Shown one piece after another: positions 8,121 to 16,271 of a stretch of 64,000 nucleotides of DNA. Each line of letters starts with the position of its first letter. The first letter of the stretch is position 1. The notes below the pieces were generated by a model that saw nothing but the letters and a program-made list of their open reading frames with translations, ran no database searches and was not told the DNA's origin. The stretch spans positions 17,177 through 81,176 of the forward strand of contig JADJMO010000038.1 in NCBI GenBank assembly GCA_016709545.1. Direction: 5' to 3'. A program made the position numbers and the translations under genes. The stretch comes from Myxococcales bacterium (GTDB taxonomy: Bacteria > Myxococcota_A > Polyangia > Polyangiales > JADJMO01).

Positions 8121-9299
8121 TCAAGCGTGTGTCGAGGCGGTCCCCTGGAGGAGCGGGAAGAACGCCCGGTCCGCGACGAGGAGGTGGCGGGCGACGACGT
8201 CCCGCGCGAGGAAGTCCACCAGCTCGCCCGGGGGTACCCGGCGTCCGGCCGCCGCGGTCTGCAATCGCACGGCCTCGCCGAGGAGGCGGGCGTGCGCGAG
8301 GCGGTGTGCCGCGAGCCCCGGGTAGCCGACCTCCGCGAGCAGGCTCTCCTCGTGGGCAAAGTGGACGGTGATGTGGTGAACGAGCTCGTCGAGGGCCGTC
8401 TGTAGCTCCGACGGATCGTCGTACCCGACCGCCGAGGCCGCGAGGACCTTGTTGGCGAGCTCGAAGAGCTGGGCGTGCTCGCGGTCGATCGCCGGATGGC
8501 CGGAGCGGTAGCGGTCGCGGAAGACGAGCTCGAGCACCCCGTGGCTGGAGTTGCTCCAGACCTCGGAGGCGCCGCGTCGGTCGCACGACACGCGGTTGCG
8601 GCCCGCGGCCTTGGCCGCATACACGGCCTGATCCGCGCGCTCGAACCAGGCGGCGAGATCCTCGCCGACCAGCAGCTCCGCCACCCCGACGCTGACCGTG
8701 ACCCGGCCGACCCTCTGGAACTCGTGGGCCTCGATCACCCCCCGCACCCGCTCGGCGACCACCGCCGCGTCGACGAAGGCCGTGTCGGGCGCCAGCAGCA
8801 CGAACTCCTCGCCACCCCACCGATAGAGCGAGTCCGAGGGCCGCGTGCCAGCGACGATGGCAGCCGTGAGCTCCTGCAACACCTGATCACCGGCGGAGTG
8901 CCCGAACGTGTCGTTGACTTGCTTGAAGTGGTCGACGTCGAAGAGGAGCATGGACAGCGGGTGCCGATAGCGCAGCGCGCCGCCGATCTCGCGTCGCACG
9001 GTGCGCTCGAGGTGGTGACGATTCCAGGCCCCGGTCAGGCGATCCGTCGCACTGAGCTGCTCGAGCTCGGCGAGACGAGCCTCGAGCGCCGCGATGCGCT
9101 CGCCGGCCGCGTCGGTGCGCCACACGAGACGACAGGCCGCAGACAGCGGGAGCTCGACCCGCGATCGGTCGGGCTCCGCCGTCCACGTCGCGCTCTCGAC
9201 GAGCGAGGTGTCGTCGGCGTCGAGCACCGCCATCGGGATCGGTGATTGCGCAACAGAGCTACGAAAGAGCGGGTCGTCGAGCCAGGGGACGGTGGGCAT
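8121..9299 (-). CDS. Diguanylate cyclase with C-terminal bacteriohaemerythrin domain
   Basis: 392 aa. The start at 9299 is preferred over earlier in-frame codons, which precede a conserved-looking N-terminus. Residues about 80-250 form a GGDEF domain with an intact active site (RWGGEEF). The C-terminal 130 residues form a haemerythrin domain with the di-iron ligands in order: GHPAIDREH, HFAHEE, HRLAH and HLLVADR. Likely a cytosolic c-di-GMP synthase whose activity responds to oxygen or NO bound at the di-iron site. The central part LEARLAELEQLSATDRLTG is a short coiled-coil linker typical of GGDEF proteins. Confidence 0.85.
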   Translation of the reverse strand: MPTVPWLDDPLFRSSVAQSPIPMAVLDADDTSLVESATWTAEPDRSRVELPLSAACRLVWRTDAAGERIAALEARLAELEQLSATDRLTGAWNRHHLERTVRREIGGALRYRHPLSMLLFDVDHFKQVNDTFGHSAGDQVLQELTAAIVAGTRPSDSLYRWGGEEFVLLAPDTAFVDAAVVAERVRGVIEAHEFQRVGRVTVSVGVAELLVGEDLAAWFERADQAVYAAKAAGRNRVSCDRRGASEVWSNSSHGVLELVFRDRYRSGHPAIDREHAQLFELANKVLAASAVGYDDPSELQTALDELVHHITVHFAHEESLLAEVGYPGLAAHRLAHARLLGEAVRLQTAAAGRRVPPGELVDFLARDVVARHLLVADRAFFPLLQGTASTHA

Positions 9300-9431
9300 G
9301 GCGACACGACGAGCAACTCGTGTACCTGGCACCGCCGCTCCTTCTCTCTTGTCACAACACGCCGCCACCTCCAATCTAGGAGCTGGAGGAAATGCGATGG
9401 TCGAAGGGTCCCTGCAGCGGCGGGAGGCTGC

Positions 9432-10244
9432 GTGACGGCGTTGCCGATCGCCACGCTGGGCACTGCCCAGACGATTCTCGTCGAGCGCCTGGAGGCGGCC
9501 TTCGACGGCGACCCCGGTGCGCGCATCTTCCTGCAAGCCGCCCTGCGGAGCGCGCGGCGCGCGGCGCTGCCGACGGATCCGGAGGCCGTCCTCGACTTCG
9601 CCCGTGCCCACCTGCTCGGACCGCTGGCCGAGGAGCTCGGAGGTCGGGCGGTGGCAGCGTTCCTCGAGGACCTCACGAGGGCGCTCCGCCGGCCGGTCAA
9701 CGAGGTCGAAGTGAGCGCCGAGGTCGAGCTCGACGACGCCGCCCTGGGCCTCGAGACCGGCGAGGTGTCGGGCGAGGTGCTGCGTCCGAGTCGCCTACCC
9801 ACCGCGCTGCGCCCGCCTCCGCTCGATCGCGGCGGGCGCGTGTCGTCGATCCCCCCGAGCAACAGCGGTGCGATCCGCGTCCGGCCGAGGGCCTCGCTCG
9901 TGCACGGAGACCGCTTCACGCGGGCCCTCCTCGCGCGCCAGCTGGTGGCCGCTGGATGGGACGTGACCATCGTCGAGACCTTCGCCGACCTCACGGCCGA
10001 CGGCGAGCCCCTGCCCGACCTCGCCGTGGTCGATCTCGACGTCCGCGACGTGCAGTCGCTCCTCGTGGGGCTCTTGCGCCGGACCCCAGGGCTGCGGGTG
10101 CTCGGACTGCTCCCGCCCGGGTGCGACGCGGACGCACTGTTCCGCGCGGCAGGCGTCGCGACCCACGAGACCACTTCACATGCCGCGAAGAGCGCGGAGA
10201 TCGCCGCGCGCCTGCACACGCTGGCGCTCCGGCCGCCGCGCTAG
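9432..10244 (+). CDS. Receiver-like regulator with N-terminal helical domain (paralogue A)
   Basis: 270 aa. GTG at 9432 is preceded by a good ribosome site (GGGAGG). Residues 1-85 form an all-helical domain; a Pro/Arg linker follows; residues about 150-265 look like a CheY-type receiver with the possible phosphoacceptor in LAVVDLDVRD. No DNA-binding or output domain is visible. It is paralogous along its whole length to the convergent gene at 10241-10966 (shared FARAxL..L.E.LG....AFLEDL and LLARQLVA.G motifs). The two genes overlap tail to tail by 4 bp. Function unknown. Confidence 0.6.
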   Translation: MTALPIATLGTAQTILVERLEAAFDGDPGARIFLQAALRSARRAALPTDPEAVLDFARAHLLGPLAEELGGRAVAAFLEDLTRALRRPVNEVEVSAEVELDDAALGLETGEVSGEVLRPSRLPTALRPPPLDRGGRVSSIPPSNSGAIRVRPRASLVHGDRFTRALLARQLVAAGWDVTIVETFADLTADGEPLPDLAVVDLDVRDVQSLLVGLLRRTPGLRVLGLLPPGCDADALFRAAGVATHETTSHAAKSAEIAARLHTLALRPPR

Positions 10245-10966
10245 CGCCGCGTCAACGCGCGCAAGCGGTCGACCAGCGTCGGGCCCTCGACGAAAGGCGT
10301 CGTCGTGTCGAACACCTCGATGCCCGCCTGACGGAACGTGCCATCGGCGTCGCACCCCGTCGAGAGCACGCCGAGCACGCGAAGACCAGGACTCCGCGTC
10401 ACCATGCCCGTCAGCAGCAGATCGACGCTCGCGTGGCCCAGGTCGACGAGCGCGAGCCCAGGCGCTTCCGGGATCGCGATCGCCTCCAGGAACGACTCCA
10501 CGAGGAGGACTTCACAACCGCTCGCCACGAGCTGCCGGGCCAGTCGCGCGCGCAGCATGGGGTCCGCGTAGGCGAGCATCAAGCGCAGATGCTCTCCGGC
10601 CGCACCGCGTCCCCACCTGCGCTGCGAAGCCGGGACTGCGATCTCCTTGGACGCGGGGACCGGACTGGCGCGAAGACGCGAGCGGGAGGGCAGTTCCTCG
10701 GCTGGCGCCAGTGCCAGGGACAGGTCCTCGAGGAAGGCGAGCGTCGTCTGCGCGCCGAGATCCTCGCCGAGCAGCGGAGCGAGGTAGGCCCGAGCGAAGT
10801 CGAGGAGCTGATCGGCCTCGAGCGGGAGCGCGCCCCGCCGCGCCGAGCCGAGCGCAGAGCGGAGCAACCGCTCGGCCTCCGCCTCGCCACCGGTGACCAG
10901 CGTCAGGCGGTCCATGAACGTGCGTTGCGCGGCGCCGAGCAGTCTCCCGATTCGCGCGCCCTTCAC
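10241..10966 (-). CDS. Receiver-like regulator with N-terminal helical domain (paralogue B)
   Basis: 241 aa from GTG at 10966, which has GGAGG about 5 nt upstream; this start aligns with that of paralogue A. Helical N-terminus, short basic linker, then a receiver-like fold with the acidic site in LALVDLGHAS. It shares the pattern GLRVLGxLxxGCDADxxFRxAG with paralogue A at the same position. The usual receiver lysine is not obvious, so phosphorylation is uncertain. The convergent arrangement suggests inverted duplication of an ancestral gene. Confidence 0.6.
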   Translation of the reverse strand: MKGARIGRLLGAAQRTFMDRLTLVTGGEAEAERLLRSALGSARRGALPLEADQLLDFARAYLAPLLGEDLGAQTTLAFLEDLSLALAPAEELPSRSRLRASPVPASKEIAVPASQRRWGRGAAGEHLRLMLAYADPMLRARLARQLVASGCEVLLVESFLEAIAIPEAPGLALVDLGHASVDLLLTGMVTRSPGLRVLGVLSTGCDADGTFRQAGIEVFDTTTPFVEGPTLVDRLRALTRR

Positions 10967-11294
10967 GCCGCCTCCACGCCGGACGAGCCCTCGCGCGCGC
11001 CGACCGATCCTCTCATTGGCGTCCTCCTCCCCCACCAATAGAGTGAATCAACGCACGATTTTGCACACGTCAAATCGCACTCTCTCGGAAATTTCGTGGC
11101 TCCAGTGTCTGCGCCACTCGCACTGCGACCAGAGGTGCACGGTCGGCCGTCATCGAGATCAGGGCAGCACCTCGATCCGGCTGGATTCCGTGCGCCGAGC
11201 CACCCGAGGCGCTCCACCTGAGGACTCCGAGCATCACCTGGGAAGCGACGCCGATCCCGCGTCTCAGATCGATACTTGCCGAAGCCTCTCTCTG
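10967..11294. other. Intergenic region, relatively AT-richer, likely promoter of the 10241-10966 gene
   Basis: No convincing gene. On the minus strand a possible promoter TTGACG-N17-TGATTC lies around 11050-11085, upstream of the GGAGG/GTG start at 10966. The rest shows nothing I can support. Confidence 0.3.
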
Positions 11295-11681
11295 CTACCC
11301 GTTGCGCAGGTGGGTCGCGAGGTTTCCGAGCTGCGTCTCGAGGAACGCCCGCAGCTCCGGCTCCACGCGACGCACCTCGAAGGCTCGCCGCATCGCGCGC
11401 ATCCAGGCGTCGCGCATCGCCTCGTCCACGACCACCCGCGCGTGGCGCATGCGCAGGCGCGGGTGCCCGTGCTGCGCCACGTAGTCCTGAGGGCCGCCCA
11501 GCCAGCCGATGAAGAAGAGCGCGAACTTGTCCCGCGCCGAGCGCGCCACCCGCCCCTCCTCGTCGAGCACGTGCAGCCGCGCGAGGGCGGGCTCGTGTTC
11601 GTCCATCGCGTCGTAGAAGGCCTCGGCGAGGGCGCGCACGCCGTCCGCGCCGCCGAGCTGTTCGAAAGGAGACTTCTCCAT
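11295..11681 (-). CDS. Group II truncated haemoglobin
   Basis: 128 aa. Length and pattern match trHb2 (GlbO type): the B-helix AFYDAMDEHEPALARLH, the E/F region GWLGGPQDYVAQHGHPRLRMRHA with the proximal histidine, and the G/H region MRDAWMRAM. Binds oxygen or NO in the cytosol; the family is linked to NO detoxification and oxidative stress. Its ATG overlaps the stop of the upstream zinc-ribbon membrane protein by one base (TGATG), so the two are translationally coupled. Confidence 0.88.
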   Translation of the reverse strand: MEKSPFEQLGGADGVRALAEAFYDAMDEHEPALARLHVLDEEGRVARSARDKFALFFIGWLGGPQDYVAQHGHPRLRMRHARVVVDEAMRDAWMRAMRRAFEVRRVEPELRAFLETQLGNLATHLRNG

Positions 11682-12916
11682 CAGGGCCTGTGTAGCGTCT
11701 CCTTGCCGACCTGCCAGGGGAAGCCGAGCGCCCCGCGGTGATACCGGAGACGCACCTCGGCCGGCAGCTGGATGGCCTTCTTCGGATCGGAGAAGCGAAA
11801 CGTGTGGTTGCCCTCGAGCCCAGGCGCGTCGGTCTTCACCTCGACCACCGCGTCGTGATCCTCGCTGTCGTAGGACACGTTGACGGCCGGGAGCACGACG
11901 TCGCGGCCAGGCGACTTGTCGAGGGCGCCGTTGAGCAGCAGCACCAGGCCGATGCCGAGGAGCGCGAGGTCGACCGCGACCATGGCGCGCGCGGTCGCGA
12001 GATAGACGTGCGACCGCGACGTCCCCGCGACGAGCCAACGGAGCAGCGGGGAGAGCACGAAGGCGACCACCAGCCCACCGAGAGCTCCCGTGAACACCGG
12101 CAGGGCGCCGATGGGCGTGTAGGTCTTCGCGGCGTACACGAGGAGCACGATCGCGGTCAGCAGCACCACCGGCTGGAGGAACGCGAGGACCCGAACGCGG
12201 GGCGGCATCCCCAGCGCGGCGGCATCGACGGGGCGCGCGGCCCCGGCCAGGGCCCTGAGCGCCGCGATGATGCGGCGGGCCTTCGGCGCGTCGACCTCGC
12301 CACGCTCGTCGAGCTCGACCTCGACCTTCTCGGCCGACACGTTCACGAGGGTGACCTCGGCGAGCAGGGCCCGCACCGCGAGGCGCGTGGCCTTCCCGGC
12401 GAGGAACGCCTGGAGGTCCTCGGGGCCCGCGAGCGAGTCGACGAACACCTCCTCGTCGAACTGCGGGTCGCCGGTCTGCACCTCGACCGTGAGGCGGTCG
12501 GACTTCGCCGCGCGGTGGGCCGCGGTCTCTCGCTGGAACGTGACCACGAGGGTGCTGGGCACCTCGATCACGAAGACGAGCGAGACTGGAGTGCCGCTGT
12601 TGGTGCGCACCCACACCCGCACCTTGACGCCGTTGCTCTCGACGTAGAGGGCGTCGTCGCCGTCGTCGACGCCGAACGACGCCATGAGCGGCTGGATCTG
12701 CGGGGCGTCGCGGGTGGCCTTCTCGCGGTCCGGCATGCGGCTCGCGCCGACGAGCACGAGCGTCGTCTCCGGCGACGACTCCGGGAACAGCAGCTGCTCC
12801 TGCCCGCACTTGCGGCAGTGGTAGGTCTGCTCGGCCACCCGCTGCGCGGCGCCGCAGGTGGGACACAGCACCTGGTGGAGACGGCCCCTCTCGTGCGCGG
12901 CGCGGTAGGCAGACAC
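11681..12916 (-). CDS. Membrane protein with N-terminal zinc ribbon
   Basis: 411 aa. Residues 17-40 contain CPTCG and CRKCG pairs forming a zinc ribbon; residues about 50-220 are a soluble beta-rich region; four hydrophobic segments follow between about 235 and 335; the C-terminal 70 residues appear soluble. No enzyme family recognised. Coupled to the truncated haemoglobin gene downstream. It diverges from the FHA-kinase gene at 12973. Confidence 0.6.
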   Translation of the reverse strand: MSAYRAAHERGRLHQVLCPTCGAAQRVAEQTYHCRKCGQEQLLFPESSPETTLVLVGASRMPDREKATRDAPQIQPLMASFGVDDGDDALYVESNGVKVRVWVRTNSGTPVSLVFVIEVPSTLVVTFQRETAAHRAAKSDRLTVEVQTGDPQFDEEVFVDSLAGPEDLQAFLAGKATRLAVRALLAEVTLVNVSAEKVEVELDERGEVDAPKARRIIAALRALAGAARPVDAAALGMPPRVRVLAFLQPVVLLTAIVLLVYAAKTYTPIGALPVFTGALGGLVVAFVLSPLLRWLVAGTSRSHVYLATARAMVAVDLALLGIGLVLLLNGALDKSPGRDVVLPAVNVSYDSEDHDAVVEVKTDAPGLEGNHTFRFSDPKKAIQLPAEVRLRYHRGALGFPWQVGKETLHRP

Positions 12917-12972
12917 GCGCCGATCCTACACGCACCCCTTGCTCCCTCGCGCGACGAACGCCAAGATGCCGC

Positions 12973-14327
12973 GTGGCTCGTTGGGCGTTGGTCTGCACGA
13001 CGCGGGACGAACTGCGCATCGTGGTGCAGGGCGCGTCGGTGCTCGCCGGCCGCCTCGAGAACGCCCAGCTGCGGCTGCCGGCCGACGACCTGCGGGCCTC
13101 GCGTCGGCACGCGACCTTCGAGCTCACGGGCGACGAGCTCCTCGTCGCGGACGCGGGCAGCAGCACGGGCACGTACGTCAACGACCAGCGCGTCGAGCGC
13201 GCGACCCTCGGCGAAAACGACCTCGTGCGCATGGGCACGCTGAGCTTCCGGGTGGAGCGCGTCACCGAGGTGCACAAGAAGGAGCTGCGCGACGTCCTCA
13301 CCACGCGCAAGAGCCACGGCACCCCCCGGATCGTGGCCCGCCGCTGTCGGCTGTGTGGTGCCGGGGGCACCTCGCCGGGGCGCTCTTTGCGGACGACGTG
13401 GCGTGGATCTGCGAGCCGTGCGCCGACGCGCGCCGCAGCGCCGAGGGCTGCCCCGAGCCGATGCCGACCGCGATCGGTGACTGGCAGGTGCTGCGCTTCG
13501 TGGAGCGGGGTGGCATGTCCATCGTCTTCGAGGCGCGCCACCGCACCGAGGGGCTGCACGCGGCCCTGAAGCTCCTGCGTCTGCGCACCCCGGTCGACGA
13601 GGTGCGCCGGCGACGCTTCACCCGCGAGCAACAGCTGGTCGCCGCGCTCGATCACCCGGCGATCGTGCGGGCCTTCGAGATCGGCGAGGACCCGGCCGCC
13701 TCCGAGGTGTTCATCGCGAGCGAGTTCGTCGCCGGCGGCGACGCCGAGCAGATCTCCTCCCCCACCTCCGCGCTCGACCAGGTGTTCCTGCTCGCCGCGG
13801 ACCTGTTCTCCGCGCTCGCGTACGCGCACGAGCACGGCGTGATCCACCGCGACGTGAAGCCGCCGAACCTCCTGCTCCATCGCGACGAAGAGGGGCGGCT
13901 CCGCGGCCAGCTCGCCGACTTCGGGCTCGCCAAGTCGCTGCAAGATCTCGGAGAGGGCTACGAGACGGCCGATGGCGAGGTCGCGGGCTCGTTCGAGTTC
14001 ATGGCGCCCGAGCAGGCCCTCGCGCTGAAGGACGCCGGCGAGGCCGCGGACCTCTACTCGGCGGCCGCCACGATCTACTACCTCCTGACGGAGCAGCTGC
14101 CCTTCGAGCCGAGCCCCGACGGACGCCGCTTGCAGGGGCTCACGCGGCTCGCGCTCGCCACGATCATGCACGAGCGAGTGCCCCTTCGCACGCGTCGACC
14201 CGACGTCCCCGAGGAGGCCGCGCGCTGGATCGATCTGCTCGTGTCGCGCCAGCCGGAGCGGCGCGCGCACGTGCGTGCGGCCACGCTGGTCGCGACGTTC
14301 GCCGCGCTCGCGGCTCCTACCAGGTAG
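12973..14327 (+). CDS. FHA-zinc ribbon-Ser/Thr protein kinase, frameshifted
   Basis: The GTG at 12973 opens a frame with an FHA phosphothreonine-binding domain (residues 1-95; ASRRHATFEL and SSTGTYVND). The frame switches at the G run 13363-13367 in the middle of a CRLCG...CEPC zinc ribbon; the second frame then encodes a protein kinase: glycine-rich GGMSIVFEA, ALKLL lysine, HRDVKPPNLLL, DFGLAKS and APEQ, ending at 14327. One extra G would join the halves into about 451 aa. No membrane segment or PASTA repeat. Either the run is undercounted or the gene is broken in this strain. The kinase motifs are complete. Confidence 0.75.
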
Positions 14328-14448
14328 CAGTCCGCCGCACCTGAACCTCCAAATTGCCCGCGCGCAAGATTCTCTGATCGACTTCCGATCGGCTCGACGA
14401 TAGTTCGCACACCATGCGAACTGCGCGTCGTTTCGTCGGCCTCTCCTC

Positions 14449-16008
14449 GTGACCCTCCTCGCCGCCGGCCTGCTCGGCACGGCCTCTTCCTGCACCCCAG
14501 GCGTCGTCGGAGGTGCCGCGAAGGCGCCCGGCGTGCCCGACGGCGAGTGCGATCCGAAGGCGCTGTCCGGCGTCGTCAGCCCGCTCGTGCTCGAGTGGCC
14601 GGCCGGCGCGCGCAGCGACCTCGAGGCCGCCGTGCACGACGGCGTCGTGGTCGTCGCGTACAGCTGCACCGGTGTGAAGGTCCTCGCCGACTGCAAGGTG
14701 AAGGGCAACTACGGGTATCGCGCCGTGACGGCGCGCACCGAGACGACGCTCATCGAGGGCAAGGACGACATCAAGGCGAGCTTCGGCGGCGCCGCGTGGG
14801 CCGTCGCCGGCAACCTCACGCGCGACGCGAAGCTCGACCTGACGACGATCCTCGTGGGCAAGCTCAGCACCCCGCGCGCGTCGGTGCACCGCTCCGACCT
14901 CGCTGGCGACGACTTCTGCAAGGGCGCGACGCACTTCGTGAAGCGCGTCGACCTCGGCGCCTTCGCGATGGCCACGGGCGCCAACGTCACCGCCGGCTTC
15001 TCGGCCAAGGCGTTCGCCCAGGGCGCCGCGGGCGGCAGCTCGAGCAAGGACATCCGCACCAAGGCCGACGGTGAGCCCGGCGCGTGCAAGGCCTCGACGA
15101 CCGCCGACGCCAAGGCCCCCGAGGGGTGCGCCGCGCCGATCCGCGTGAGCCTCGCGCCGATCAAGGACGAGGCCGTCTCGAAGTCCGAGAGCCTCTCCAA
15201 GAAGGGCAACTCCGACGGCATCGGCTGCCCGGAGCCTTTCCAGTTCGTCGACGGCGCGTGCGTCTCGCAGGTGCCCAAGGGCAAGGGCGCGCTCTGCAAG
15301 GACGGCGACGAGGCGGGCTGTCTCGCCGAGTGCAAGAAGGGCAGCGACGAGAGCTGCAACCGCTACGCGCGGCACCTCCTCTACAAGGGCGGCGAAGAGA
15401 AGCACGACAAGGAGGTCCTCGAGAAGATCGGCGCGGTGAAGAAGGAGCTCGACGCGGCCTGCAAGGCCGACATGTCGACCGCGTGCACCGCCATCGGCGC
15501 CGAGATCTTCATGCACGCGCTGCAGAAGAACGACAAGGATCCGGACGTCAAGCAGATCAACCTGGCCATGGACTACATCGAGCTCGGGTGCATCGCCGGT
15601 GAGTTCGAGGCGTGCGGGTTGCTGCAGATGGCGAGCGATCCGGAGTTCACCGAGAAGCTCGGCAAGAACTACGGCGTCGTCTACACCAAGGCGATCAACA
15701 AGGGGTGCACGGCGGGCAACGCGGCGCCCTGCGGCCTGCTCGCCTTCGAGTCGGCGAAGGCGAAGAACGCGACCAAGGCCGCCGAGCTTGCCGACAAGGC
15801 GTGCCTCGGATCGGTGGCCGAGGCGTGTCTGCTCCACGCCGCGCTCTACAGCGACGCGAAGACCTGCGCGAAGCTCCTCGGCGCGGGGGACAAGACCAGC
15901 CAGATGTTCGACGCGAAGGCGCTCTGCGCGACGTCGGCGGGGTCCGACGCGAAGCTCGCGAAGGCGAGCGCGGACCGCGCGTGCGCGCTCGGCGCCTGCG
16001 TGAAGTGA
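14449..16008 (+). CDS. Cys-rich secreted lipoprotein with Sel1-like C-terminus
   Basis: 519 aa from GTG. The visible signal (TLLAAGLLGTASSC) lacks a basic N-region; an ATG at 14414 in another frame reads MRTARRFVGLSS and overlaps the GTG as GTGA, so the real N-terminus may be a fusion of the two with one missing base. Residues about 270-519 contain repeated short helical units with regularly spaced cysteines (CKKGSDESCNRYA, CIAGEFEACGLL, CTAGNAAPCGLL), like Cys-rich Sel1 repeats. A good terminator follows. Function unknown; an envelope location is likely. Confidence 0.62.
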   Translation: MTLLAAGLLGTASSCTPGVVGGAAKAPGVPDGECDPKALSGVVSPLVLEWPAGARSDLEAAVHDGVVVVAYSCTGVKVLADCKVKGNYGYRAVTARTETTLIEGKDDIKASFGGAAWAVAGNLTRDAKLDLTTILVGKLSTPRASVHRSDLAGDDFCKGATHFVKRVDLGAFAMATGANVTAGFSAKAFAQGAAGGSSSKDIRTKADGEPGACKASTTADAKAPEGCAAPIRVSLAPIKDEAVSKSESLSKKGNSDGIGCPEPFQFVDGACVSQVPKGKGALCKDGDEAGCLAECKKGSDESCNRYARHLLYKGGEEKHDKEVLEKIGAVKKELDAACKADMSTACTAIGAEIFMHALQKNDKDPDVKQINLAMDYIELGCIAGEFEACGLLQMASDPEFTEKLGKNYGVVYTKAINKGCTAGNAAPCGLLAFESAKAKNATKAAELADKACLGSVAEACLLHAALYSDAKTCAKLLGAGDKTSQMFDAKALCATSAGSDAKLAKASADRACALGACVK

Positions 16009-16025
16009 GCGGGCAGTGAGGCTCC

Positions 16026-16062
16026 GGGCGCCTCCAGGCTCGGGGGCGCCCGAAGCGTTTTT
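16026..16062 (+). terminator. Rho-independent terminator
   Basis: GGGCGCC at 16026-16032 pairs perfectly with GGCGCCC at 16045-16051, followed by five T at 16058-16062. It sits 18 nt after the stop of the preceding lipoprotein gene. Confidence 0.7.
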
Positions 16063-16271
16063 GGCGCCGCGAGACCTTCATGTACCCACCTCGCTCGCGT
16101 CCCGCTTCGACGCAAGTTGCGCACGCACAAACAAGGGTCTTTCGCGCGGGTTACTGGGCCTGCGCACGCTGTGCGTGGTTCTGCGAGCACTGGAAAGTTC
16201 GTGCCTCAGCCGAATCGACCCGTACGCTCGGTGACGTTCCGTCTTCCCCTCGTGTTCGAAGGAGGTCCGAG

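Noticed and set aside
13363..13367. Programmed ribosomal frameshift in the FHA-kinase gene
   Set aside because: No X XXY YYZ heptamer or downstream structure was recognised, and the same type of break recurs in unrelated genes.
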